Source of the DNA: Bog-473 sp963730785
GTDB taxonomy: Bacteria > Actinomycetota > Acidimicrobiia > Acidimicrobiales > RAAP-2
Length of the DNA: 64,000 bases
Reading direction: 5' to 3'
Assembly (NCBI GenBank): GCA_963730785.1
Contig: CAVSTF010000010.1
Coordinates: 248,001 to 312,000 of the forward strand
Of this stretch, positions 7,781 through 15,703 are shown in pieces (the stretch's first letter is position 1; each line of letters begins with the position of its first letter). The notes under the pieces are model-generated. The model did no database searches, was not told the DNA's origin, and saw only the letters and a program-made list of their open reading frames with translations. The translations under genes and the position numbers were made by a program.

Positions 7781-9310
7781 ATGCCTACTCTCTCAGCCGA
7801 ACGGCCGCGTCTGGCGCCCGTCGGAACCCCGGGGCAGGCGGCCCCCGGAACATTTCGTAGCCGCCTGAAGCACCCCACTGTTCTCCTCTTCGTCATCCTT
7901 TCCTCCCAGCTCATGGTGGTGTTGGACGGCACGATCGTGAACACCGCCCTGCCCCACATTCAGCGGGCGCTGGGCTTCTCGACCACCAGCCTGTCGTGGG
8001 TCCTGAACGCCTACGTCCTGACCTTTGGTGGTCTGTTGCTGCTGGGCGCCCGGGCGGGCGATCTCATCGGCCGCCGGCGCACCTTCCTGATCGGGATTGC
8101 CGTCTTCTCCCTGAGCTCACTCGCCGGCGGGTTTGCGACCACAAGCTGGATGCTGCTGAGCGCCCGCGCCCTCCAAGGCATCGGAGCCGCTCTGGCCGCA
8201 CCGTCGTCGCTGGCCCTGCTGACCACGATCTTCTCCGAAGGTCAGGCCCGGGTGCGGGCCATCGCCCTGTTCACCACGGTGTCGGCGGCCGGTGGCGCGG
8301 TCGGCCTGGTGGCCGGCGGCTTCCTGACGCAGCTGGTCTCCTGGCGCTGGGTCATGTTCGTGAACGTGCCCATCGGCCTGGCCGTCTGGTTGGTCGGTCG
8401 TGAGGTCCTGGTGGAGACCGAGCCCCGCCATGGTCACTTCGACCTGGCGGGAGCCATCCTCTCCACCCTGGGCATGACGAGCATCGTGCTGGGCTTCGTC
8501 GAGGCCGGCACCAAGAGCTGGGGCGATCCGGTGACCATCGGATCCCTGGCCATCGGCGCCGTCCTGCTGGCTGCCTTCGTGCACAACGAGAGCCGGGTCG
8601 AGGAGCCCATTCTGCCGCTCCGCCTGTTCGCCCACCCCACCCGAACGACGGCCAATGTGGCCCGGGGTCTGGTCTACAGCGGGATGTACGGGGGCTTCTT
8701 CTTCATGACCCAGTTGTTCCAAGAGGCCCAGGGCTTCTCGCCCTTGAAGGCGGGGCTGTGCTTCCTGCCCATTCCGGCCTCGGTGTTCCTGTCCTCCCAG
8801 TTGACCAGCCGAGTCTTCATCCCTCGGTTCCGGGCCAAGACGCTGATGATGGTGGGCGCCGGGTTGGTGGTCACGGCCCTGGCGGTGGCCAGTCAGTTGC
8901 ACGCCAACTCGACCTACCTGCAGGCGCTCGTCACCCTGGTGCTGTTGGGTGTGGGCTCGGGCGTCTCGCTGGTCAGCCTCACCTCGGCCTCGCTCGAGGG
9001 AGTCGAGCCGGCTGATGCCGGCGCGGCTTCGGGTTTGGTCAACGTGGTGCAGCAGATGGGCGCCGCGCTGGGCCTGGCCGTGCTGGTCACCGTCTTCGGG
9101 GCCACCACCCACCACCAGACCCTGGTCAACCGGCTCGGCCGGGTGGCCAGTGCCCACGCCTCTTCGGTCCTCGTGCACGGGTTGGACACCGTGTTTGCGG
9201 CCGGTGCCGTCTTCGCCGTCTTGGCCCTGGTCCTGATCGGCGTGATCGTCAAGCCGGCGACGGCCGAGGCCGCCACGCTCGAGCCTGAACTGTTGGTCGA
9301 CGCGGCCTGA
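7781..9310 (+). CDS. DHA2-type MFS drug efflux transporter (EmrB/QacA family)
   Basis: A 509-residue membrane protein with about 14 hydrophobic segments, as usual for DHA2. The conserved blocks are LDGTIVNTALPHIQRALGFS (motif D1, TM1), GARAGDLIGRRRTFLIG (motif A, loop 2-3) and ALFTTVSAAGGAVGLVAGG (motif C, antiporter signature). It exports hydrophobic compounds in exchange for protons. ATG 7781 has GGAAAGG upstream and lies just downstream of the operator-containing promoter. It is divergent from its likely TetR repressor, and a strong hairpin follows the gene. Confidence 0.9.
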   Translation: MPTLSAERPRLAPVGTPGQAAPGTFRSRLKHPTVLLFVILSSQLMVVLDGTIVNTALPHIQRALGFSTTSLSWVLNAYVLTFGGLLLLGARAGDLIGRRRTFLIGIAVFSLSSLAGGFATTSWMLLSARALQGIGAALAAPSSLALLTTIFSEGQARVRAIALFTTVSAAGGAVGLVAGGFLTQLVSWRWVMFVNVPIGLAVWLVGREVLVETEPRHGHFDLAGAILSTLGMTSIVLGFVEAGTKSWGDPVTIGSLAIGAVLLAAFVHNESRVEEPILPLRLFAHPTRTTANVARGLVYSGMYGGFFFMTQLFQEAQGFSPLKAGLCFLPIPASVFLSSQLTSRVFIPRFRAKTLMMVGAGLVVTALAVASQLHANSTYLQALVTLVLLGVGSGVSLVSLTSASLEGVEPADAGAASGLVNVVQQMGAALGLAVLVTVFGATTHHQTLVNRLGRVASAHASSVLVHGLDTVFAAGAVFAVLALVLIGVIVKPATAEAATLEPELLVDAA

Positions 9311-9323
9311 GACAACCGAACTG

Positions 9324-9384
9324 GGGTCACCCGGGAACTCGCCGATGGAGTGTCGCTCCACCGGCGAGCCGGGTGGCCCTTTTT
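9324..9384 (+). terminator. probable intrinsic terminator after the MFS gene
   Basis: A long stem-loop: GGGTCACCCGG pairs with CCGGGTGGCCC (one mismatch), and an inner CTCGCCGATGGAG pairs imperfectly with CTCCACCGGCGAG. The stem is followed directly by TTTTT (9380-9384). It lies between the MFS stop (9310) and the convergent patatin stop (9389), so it probably ends MFS transcription. Confidence 0.75.
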
Positions 9385-9388
9385 CGCG

Positions 9389-10282
9389 TCAGTGCCAGAA
9401 TTGGTCGAGCGACTTCGCCAACGCCCTGCCCTGGGCCTCACCGGCTCGGGCCGCCGGCGGGCGCGTTGACGGATCCATCATGTTGACGCCGAAGGCGCGG
9501 CTGGCATCGGCATCGGGGAAGACGGTCTCGACCCAGCTGCCGCCGGCCCGTAGCTCGTCGACCTGCGCGGCCAGTTGCATGCCCCAGTCCATCGGGTGTC
9601 GTGATCGGCCACCGAAGGGCGACAGCACCAACACCCGCCCGTAGCCAGCCGCCAGATCGGCATTCTCATTGCGTCGGTAGCCACCGTCGATGTACCGGTG
9701 GTCGCCGATCCGGTAGGGCTGGACACCGAAACCATTGGCACAACTGGCGGCCACGGCGTCGGCCAGGTCGACGCCACTTTGGCGGTCGAAGACGACAGGT
9801 TCACCGCTATCGGCATCAACGGCCACAATGAGTAGCCGTTGCGGCGGCCAGTGCTGGCTGGGCAGTCGAGCGGCGACGGTCGCCCGCCACTGCGTCTGCC
9901 CAGATTCGTCGGACGCCGTATCGAGCTCGAGCGCGGCCGCACCCATGCGGCGACGCATGTCGGCCGCATTCTCGGCGGTGGCGATGATGGCGCTCGTTAA
10001 CTCCATGTGGTTGGACACCGGTGCGTTCGGTGCGCGCCCACGATCGGAACCAATCGGAGCTGTCCGTGACGGGGGTGCCGCCTCCAAGATGCTGGCCAGC
10101 AGTTCGGACGGCTTGGTCCCGCTGGTGATCTGAGCCGCGGCCGTCGATCCGGCCGACGTCCCGACAATCAAGTCTGCTTCGGTGACATCCAACCCGGCCG
10201 CACCCAAACCGGCGATGACGCCGATTTCCCAGGCATTGCCGGCTGAACCACCACCATGGAGGACCAATGCTCGCCCGCTCAT
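9389..10282 (-). CDS. patatin-like phospholipase
   Basis: About 297 residues. Close to the N-terminus it has the oxyanion-hole loop ALVLHGGGSAGNAWEIG, then the nucleophile elbow IVGTSAGSTAA (GxSxG), and later the catalytic Asp in YIDGGYRRNENADLA (DGG). These define the patatin Ser-Asp dyad, a lipid acyl hydrolase. It is predicted cytoplasmic, with no signal peptide. ATG 10282 (MSGRALVLHGGG) is preferred; an in-frame TTG 24 bp upstream has no ribosome site. Physiological lipid substrate unknown. Confidence 0.85.
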   Translation of the reverse strand: MSGRALVLHGGGSAGNAWEIGVIAGLGAAGLDVTEADLIVGTSAGSTAAAQITSGTKPSELLASILEAAPPSRTAPIGSDRGRAPNAPVSNHMELTSAIIATAENAADMRRRMGAAALELDTASDESGQTQWRATVAARLPSQHWPPQRLLIVAVDADSGEPVVFDRQSGVDLADAVAASCANGFGVQPYRIGDHRYIDGGYRRNENADLAAGYGRVLVLSPFGGRSRHPMDWGMQLAAQVDELRAGGSWVETVFPDADASRAFGVNMMDPSTRPPAARAGEAQGRALAKSLDQFWH

Positions 10283-10491
10283 GGCGGGTGTCGTTGCTGA
10301 ATTCAAGGGAATCGCCTTTCGCTTTCGCGTGTCGGGCGCTCCCGGAGGCGACTACCTACGTCGTTTGATCCTCAAATTGTCGGGGAGCACCCACTGCGGA
10401 TACTTCGAATGTGTCGCCTACTGCCTGCACGGGTGTCACCTCCTGTTGATGGTTGTCGATGGACAAACGTTACTGCGTCGGTGCGCGTCAG

Positions 10492-11622
10492 TTACCCGTC
10501 CAGCAGTGAAAAGCCCATGACGCCGGCCTTGGCAACCTCGTAACAAAGCGTGTCGTAGGGCTCGACCAGTCCGTAGGTTTCCTCGCCGTCGCACGTGATG
10601 CGGCAGTGGTGTTGGTCCTGACCGGCCAGCAGGGTGCGGATGGCGGGATCGGTCACGTCGTAGGTCTCACCGGTCACGACGACCTCTTTCCCCTCCGCCA
10701 CCTTCATGCCGTGCCACAGATCGCCGTCGGGCGTCCCACCGTTGGGTCCGCCGTACATGCCGCAGCGCAGGAAGGCGATCTGATGACCGAGCCGCTCGAA
10801 TCGCATGGTCTTGACCGACTGATCGGCGAAGACCAGATCCACCTCACCGGCCAGCAGGAGGTGGGTGTCCTCCTCAAAGCGCAGGCGATGGAGCCGTTTG
10901 GCCAACGTGCCACTCTTCTTCTTGGGATCGCCCAGGTTGTAGAGCAGATGGTCGCCCCAGACGCCGAACTCCTCGAACTCGACCCATTCGCCGCTATGAG
11001 GGTGCTGCATCCCCATGTAACGGCCGGGGCCGCCGACCCCGTCGCGAGTACCCCAGTGATGATCCCGAGTGCCCAGATGCGTGGTCGAGGTGACGTCGAA
11101 CTGTTGCTCGCCCACCTTGACCCACCCTTCCTGGCGTCCAAAGCCGTCGTACCCGGCCACGGGACTCACGGCCCGGCCGCCGACGATCATGCCGGCGCCG
11201 AGCTGGCGGAAGATGGGGCGCTTGGTGTCGAACCAGGACAGATCGAACTCCGCCCCGAACTCGTTGGGGCCGAGCCGCAGGCGCCATTGCTTGAACGGCT
11301 CAATCACTTCGAATTGAAATGGGCCGATGGACATGTCCATCCGGTCGGTGCCGAGGGCGCGATGTGCCCGGACCGTGGTGTGTTGCCCGGCCACGTTGAT
11401 GATGGCGAAGGCTTCGGCCGTGCCCAGGTTCGGGTAGAAGGCCAGTCCGACCACAATCAGCAATTCACCGACCCGGTCCTGGCAGGTGAACCACACCCGT
11501 TCGTAGGCCTGCGCGTCGGGACTCCACATCACCCGGACCGGATAGGGCGAGTTATGGATGAGGTACTCGTCGAGCCCCGAGAGGGGTGCATGTTCTTCGG
11601 AGGCCGGAAAAAGAGATGCCAT
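10492..11622 (-). CDS. CrtC/AttH-like (hydroxyneurosporene-synthase-like) conserved protein
   Basis: About 376 residues, beta-rich, with no membrane segments. Features are a central RDHHWGTRDGVGGPGRYMGMQHP segment (many polar and aromatic residues) and paired calycin-like halves. This resembles the AttH/CrtC lipocalin-type superfamily common near lipid or terpenoid catabolic genes in actinobacteria. ATG 11622 begins two bases after the ALDH stop, with GGAG about 10 nt upstream inside the ALDH coding end, so the pair is cotranscribed. Possible roles are hydration or binding of a hydrophobic polyene or steroid; the reaction is not established. Superfamily call is moderate confidence. Confidence 0.5.
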   Translation of the reverse strand: MASLFPASEEHAPLSGLDEYLIHNSPYPVRVMWSPDAQAYERVWFTCQDRVGELLIVVGLAFYPNLGTAEAFAIINVAGQHTTVRAHRALGTDRMDMSIGPFQFEVIEPFKQWRLRLGPNEFGAEFDLSWFDTKRPIFRQLGAGMIVGGRAVSPVAGYDGFGRQEGWVKVGEQQFDVTSTTHLGTRDHHWGTRDGVGGPGRYMGMQHPHSGEWVEFEEFGVWGDHLLYNLGDPKKKSGTLAKRLHRLRFEEDTHLLLAGEVDLVFADQSVKTMRFERLGHQIAFLRCGMYGGPNGGTPDGDLWHGMKVAEGKEVVVTGETYDVTDPAIRTLLAGQDQHHCRITCDGEETYGLVEPYDTLCYEVAKAGVMGFSLLDG

Positions 11623-11624
11623 GG

Positions 11625-13076
11625 TCAACCCGCTCCGTAGATGGACTTGTATTCGAGGTAGGACTCGAGTCCGACCGGACCGTATTCACGGCCGATGCCA
11701 CTCTCCTTGTAGCCGCCGAACGGCGACCACAGGTCGGGGGCAAAGCCGTTGATACCCACCATGCCCGTGCGCATTCGGTTGGCCAGTTCCCGGCCATGGG
11801 CCCGGTCCTTGGTCCAGACGGACCCGGCCAGTCCGAAGGGGGAGTCGTTGGCGATGCGCAGGGCATCGTCTTCGTCGTCATAGGGAATCACACACACCAC
11901 CGGACCGAAGATCTCCTCGCGGGCCACCCGCATGGTGTTGTCGACGTCGGCCAGCAAGGTGGGGGCGACGTACCAACCGGGACCGACACCATCGGGCAAC
12001 GATGATCCGCCGACCACCGCTCTTGCGCCGTCGTCAATCGCGGTCGTCACGTAGTCACGCACCCGTTGCTGCTGACGCTCCGCTACCAGGGGACCCACAT
12101 AGGTCGATGGATCGGATGGATCGCCGACCACAATGCCCTCGACCATGGCCGCCAGGGCGTCAACCGTTTCTTGATAGCGCAGGCGAGAGGTCAGCACGCG
12201 GGTCTGCGCCACGCAGGCCTGCCCGTTGTTGAGATACGAGGCGAACTTGAGACCCTCGGCGGTGCGGGTCAGGTCGGCGTCGTCCAAGACGATGGCGGCG
12301 GATTTGCCGCCCAACTCCAAGCTGCATCGAGCCAGCCGCTCGCCGCAGATCCCGGCAATGCGTCGACCCACTGCGCTGCTGCCGGTGAAGGCGATCTTGT
12401 CGACATCGGGATGGCGGACCAGATGCTCGCCGGCTTCCCGACCCCCGACCAGAATGCTCACCACTCCTGGGGGGAGCGCCGCCTCCTCGACGATTTCGGC
12501 CAAGAGCAGCGCATCAAGAGGTGACTCCGGTGCGGCCTTGACCACCACCGTGCAGCCAGCCAAGAGCGCCGGCGCCAGCTTGGGCATTATGACCAGTTGC
12601 GGCACGTTCCAGGGGGTGATGGCGCCCACGACGCCGACCGGTTCTCGCCGTACCAACGCGCCGGCGTTGTGGCCGCTGCCCCGTACCTCCCACTCGAACG
12701 TGTCGGCTGCATCCAGGAACGTGCTGAGCATGGCGGCGCCACCCGGGCCCTGGGCCAGCTCGGCAAACCAGCGGGGTGAACCCATTTCGGCAATGACCGC
12801 TTCGGTCATCTCATCCGTACGCCTGCTGTAGGCCGCCAGCAATCGTTGGACGTGTGCCGCTCTCTCGGCCGGTGGGAGTTGGGGCCACGGCGAGGCATCA
12901 AAGGCCAGTCGAGCTGCCGCCACCGCTCGATCGATGTCGGCTGTCGTCGCGGCAGGAACGGAGCCGATCCGTTCGGCGGAGTGGGGCGAAATCACCTCAA
13001 TGCGGTCAGTGCCCGACGACGGCTCCCAGCTTCCGCCGATGAAGAGTGCGTCGTACTCAGTGCGTACTGGAGTCAC
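11625..13076 (-). CDS. NAD(P)-dependent aldehyde dehydrogenase
   Basis: A 483-residue ALDH-superfamily enzyme. Visible are TPWNVPQLVIMPKLAPALLAGC (cofactor fold), KIAFTGSSAVGRRI (NAD loop), LELGGKSAAIVLDDADL (catalytic Glu motif), NNGQACVAQTRV (catalytic Cys) and EEIFGPVVCVIPYDDEDDAL with PFGGYKESGIGREYG at the end. It oxidises an aldehyde to an acid; the neighbouring P450, CrtC-like protein and ArsR regulator suggest a hydrophobic substrate. GTG 13076 is preceded by GGGGAGG at good spacing, which favours it over longer upstream in-frame starts. It is divergent from the P450, with only 45 bp between starts. Confidence 0.9.
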   Translation of the reverse strand: MTPVRTEYDALFIGGSWEPSSGTDRIEVISPHSAERIGSVPAATTADIDRAVAAARLAFDASPWPQLPPAERAAHVQRLLAAYSRRTDEMTEAVIAEMGSPRWFAELAQGPGGAAMLSTFLDAADTFEWEVRGSGHNAGALVRREPVGVVGAITPWNVPQLVIMPKLAPALLAGCTVVVKAAPESPLDALLLAEIVEEAALPPGVVSILVGGREAGEHLVRHPDVDKIAFTGSSAVGRRIAGICGERLARCSLELGGKSAAIVLDDADLTRTAEGLKFASYLNNGQACVAQTRVLTSRLRYQETVDALAAMVEGIVVGDPSDPSTYVGPLVAERQQQRVRDYVTTAIDDGARAVVGGSSLPDGVGPGWYVAPTLLADVDNTMRVAREEIFGPVVCVIPYDDEDDALRIANDSPFGLAGSVWTKDRAHGRELANRMRTGMVGINGFAPDLWSPFGGYKESGIGREYGPVGLESYLEYKSIYGAG

Positions 13077-13121
13077 CAGAATCCTCCCCTTGACTACCAG
13101 CGTGCACAGTACGCTCAGCGG

Positions 13122-14313
13122 ATGACGGTGGACCATTCGATCGACCCGACCGATGCGGCATTCTTTGTCAGGCCCGACTACTACGAGTTGCTGGCCACCC
13201 TTCGGGCCGAATCACCAGTCCACCAGTGGTCACCCGGTTTCTGGACCGTGGCCTGTTACGAGGACATTCGCGACATCAGCCGCGATCCCGAGCATTTTTG
13301 TTCCGGTCAGGGCGCCCTGGTCAACGATCCGATGCGGGGTTTGGCCAATCCGGTCGCCGCTCCGTCCATATTGCACATGGACCCACCCGAGCATTCCTCC
13401 TTTCGGAGCCTGCTCAATCGGCGCTTCACGCCCCGTGCGCTCAGTGGATTGAGCGAATCCATCCGGCGCTGCGCGGTCCAGTCACTTGACGCCGCCGAAG
13501 CACGACGAAGAGATTGACCTGGTGGCCGCGGCCACCTCGCCCTTTCCACTGGCGGTCATTGCCGAGTTGCTGGGTATCGGCGAAGCGGACCGAGCCGACT
13601 TCCGCCGCTGGTCGGATGCCGCCATCGAATCCCCCGATCACCCCGCCGAGGAAACCATGGCCAGTCTGGGCGAGCTTGCTCGCTTCATTTCCGATCACCT
13701 GAAGGTGAAGCGGGACGCACCAGGGGAGGACCTGGTGTCCGTGCTCATTGGGAGCGAAGTCAATGGATGCCCGCTTTCCAATGATGAGCTCTTCATTTTC
13801 TTGCTGACCCTGCTGGTGGCCGGCAATGAGACGACCCGGACGCTGCTGTCGGGCGCCATTGTGGCCCTGGGCGAGCATCCGGATCAGCGGGCGCGATTGG
13901 CGGCCGATCCGGAAGGACTGATGGCGGGAGCGGTCGAGGAGTCACTTCGATGGGTCACGCCGATACAGGCCTTTTGCCGGACGGCGACCGAGGACATGAC
14001 GTTGCGTGGCCAATCCATCAAGGCGGGCGACTATCTCTGCATGCTGTATGCGTCAGGGAATCGTGACGAACACATCTTCGGAGATGACGCCGACGCCTTC
14101 GACATTGCCCGACCCTCCAATCCGATGCACGTGGCCTTCGGATTCGGCGAGCACGTCTGCCTGGGGGCCAGCTTGGCCCGGATGGAGAGCAAGATCTTCC
14201 TAGAGGAGCTGTTGCTGCGCTACCCGAACTATGCGGTGACCGGCACCGTGGAGCGGGTGGCATCGACCACGGTGGCGGGCATCCGATCGTTGCCGGTCGT
14301 GTTGACGCCCTGA
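13122..14313 (+). CDS. cytochrome P450, one frameshift
   Basis: The N-terminal part (from ATG 13122) includes ILHMDPPEHSSFRSLLNRRFTP. The frame breaks near 13500 (after AVQSLDAAE) and resumes one frame over at DLVAAATSPFPLAVIAELLG. The second part has the I-helix LLVAGNETTRT, the ExxR motif in ESLRW, and the heme-ligand loop FGFGEHVCLGASLARME with axial Cys. Corrected length is about 395 residues, typical of soluble actinobacterial P450s. A monooxygenase needing ferredoxin and reductase partners; substrate unknown. Its last 85 nt overlap the 3' end of the opposing ArsR-type gene. Confidence 0.88.
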
Positions 14314-15296
14314 ACCACCACATCACGTAGTTCGTTCAGCAGCCGCTCGACGGCATCGGGATCGGCGCTCAGGTGCATTTTGCCGCCCTGACGATCGGCG
14401 CGCACCAAACCCGATTCGCGCAGTGACTTGATGTGCATGCTGACGGTTGGTTGGGCCAGGTCAAACGAAGTGGCCAAATCGCTGACCGTGCTGGGTGCGC
14501 CAGCCAGGTAGTGCAACAAGGCCAATCGAGTGGGATCGGCCACGGTCTTGAGGCGAATGGCCAGAGCCTTGGTCCGGGCCCGAGCGCCCTGGTCGTTGTT
14601 GGTGAAGCCCGATCCAATGACGGTCAGGCCCGGAAATTCCAGGTACAAGCTTTTGCCGAAGAAGTAGCACGGGGCGATAAAGAGCGGATAGCCGCGGCCC
14701 ATCCGTTCATTGATGGTCGGCAACATGGCATGGAAGGTGGCACAGCCATGGTCGGTCATGCCGGGCTGAAGGCCGGTTCGTTGAATGCGGTCAGCCGCCA
14801 CCTTCCCGGCCGTCTCCAGCTCGGGGAGGGCCGCTTGCCAGCGTTCGTTGACCGGCTCCCAGATATCAGCCAGAAGCTGGAGGTACCTGGTGACCAGCTC
14901 GGGTGAGTCCTTGAGCTGTTGCAGCCGATCCAGAAAGATAAGACGCTCTTCGGGATCTTCTGACTCGAGCCCCAAATCGGTGGGGATGGTGTCGACGGCC
15001 TCGGCCATGGCCTGCCACAACGCCTCAGGTGAGGTCTCGCCCAGGGCTCCGGCGTGATGGGCCAGGCACTGCATCTCGGTGAAGCAGAGGTCGGACTGTC
15101 CCGGCCAAAAGGCCAGCACCCGCTCCACCAGATCGGGGCGCGAATCGAAGAGGTCGCTCAGCGCAGGGAAGCGCGGCTTCCACGAAGGTCGAGTGGCCAC
15201 ATGGATGACCCAGGACAGGTCGCACGCAATGGATGGACCGGACAGGACAACTCGTGAGGGTTGCTGGGCGTCTTCGTCATCCAGGGTTATAGGCAT
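14229..15296 (-). CDS. ArsR-type winged-helix regulator with a large N-terminal domain
   Basis: A 355-residue protein. The N-terminal ~235 residues form an uncharacterised helical domain, DUF5937-like. Residues about 240-320 are an ArsR winged helix: RLKTVADPTRLALLHYLAGAPSTVSDLATSFDLAQPTVSMHIKSLRESGLV. No metal-binding Cys pair is seen in the HTH, so the signal is probably organic rather than a metal. Two palindromes directly upstream of its ATG (15301-15335) suggest autoregulation. Its 3' end runs 85 nt into the opposing P450 gene. The neighbouring P450 and ALDH are possible targets. Confidence 0.75.
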   Translation of the reverse strand: MPITLDDEDAQQPSRVVLSGPSIACDLSWVIHVATRPSWKPRFPALSDLFDSRPDLVERVLAFWPGQSDLCFTEMQCLAHHAGALGETSPEALWQAMAEAVDTIPTDLGLESEDPEERLIFLDRLQQLKDSPELVTRYLQLLADIWEPVNERWQAALPELETAGKVAADRIQRTGLQPGMTDHGCATFHAMLPTINERMGRGYPLFIAPCYFFGKSLYLEFPGLTVIGSGFTNNDQGARARTKALAIRLKTVADPTRLALLHYLAGAPSTVSDLATSFDLAQPTVSMHIKSLRESGLVRADRQGGKMHLSADPDAVERLLNELRDVVVQGVNTTGNDRMPATVVDATRSTVPVTA

Positions 15297-15300
15297 TCAC

Positions 15301-15335
15301 CTATATTAGAATATAGTTGATTTGTTGTCAACTAT
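15301..15335. promoter_or_regulatory. two overlapping palindromes at the start of the ArsR-type gene (candidate operator)
   Basis: CTATATT-AG-AATATAG (15301-15316) is a 7-2-7 inverted repeat. It overlaps ATAGTTGA-TTTGTTG-TCAACTAT (15313-15335), an 8-7-8 perfect inverted repeat. The block begins 4 bp upstream of the ArsR-type ATG and is strikingly AT-rich against the high-GC background. It also lies upstream of the small divergent gene at 15380, so one site could control both. Binding by the ArsR-type protein is an inference from position. Confidence 0.65.
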
Positions 15336-15379
15336 GCCGTATGATGTTGGTGAACGAGACGACGGACGTAGGTGAGTCA

Positions 15380-15625
15380 ATGAATGGCTGGATGGTGCAG
15401 AAGCTGATCGAAGAGCGGCAGAGGGACCTGTTGGTCCACGCGCATCGCACCCACCTCGTGCAGGAACGGGAAGTGCTGGCCGACATGTCCTTGCCGGCCA
15501 GCGAAGTGGCCCCGCGACTGAGGGTCATGGAGCCCGACACCCATCGACCCCTTGGGCAGATGGTGGGCGAGTGGTTGATCCGAGCCGGCGTGAAGCTGGG
15601 CGGAGCCAGCATCCAGGCCTCTTGA
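15380..15625 (+). CDS. small hypothetical protein, divergent from the ArsR-type regulator
   Basis: An 81-residue basic, mostly helical protein (MNGWMVQKLIEERQRDLLVHAHRTH at the start), without membrane segments or Cys. Its charge pattern recalls short coiled-coil accessory proteins, but I do not recognise the family. ATG 15380 is chosen because GGTGAG sits about 5 nt upstream; earlier in-frame ATGs at 15341-15344 lie closer to the operator-like palindromes. Role unknown; possibly coregulated with the ArsR-type gene. Confidence 0.5.
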   Translation: MNGWMVQKLIEERQRDLLVHAHRTHLVQEREVLADMSLPASEVAPRLRVMEPDTHRPLGQMVGEWLIRAGVKLGGASIQAS

Positions 15626-15703
15626 TGCGTGGGTAACCGAGCCCGCTCCCTCCTCTGAGCAGACCGCCCGCGACGCCGCTGGCGCATCGGCAAGAGTGAG
15701 GCC

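Noticed and set aside
8117..9361. 414-codon ORF on the minus strand opposite the MFS transporter
   Set aside because: It is a GC-rich antisense shadow; the composition (His/Gln/Gly-rich) is typical of such shadows and the plus strand has a clear MFS protein.
10606..11640. 344-codon plus-strand ORF opposite the CrtC-like gene
   Set aside because: Runs into the ALDH gene, low-complexity His/Gly/Glu composition, no domain.
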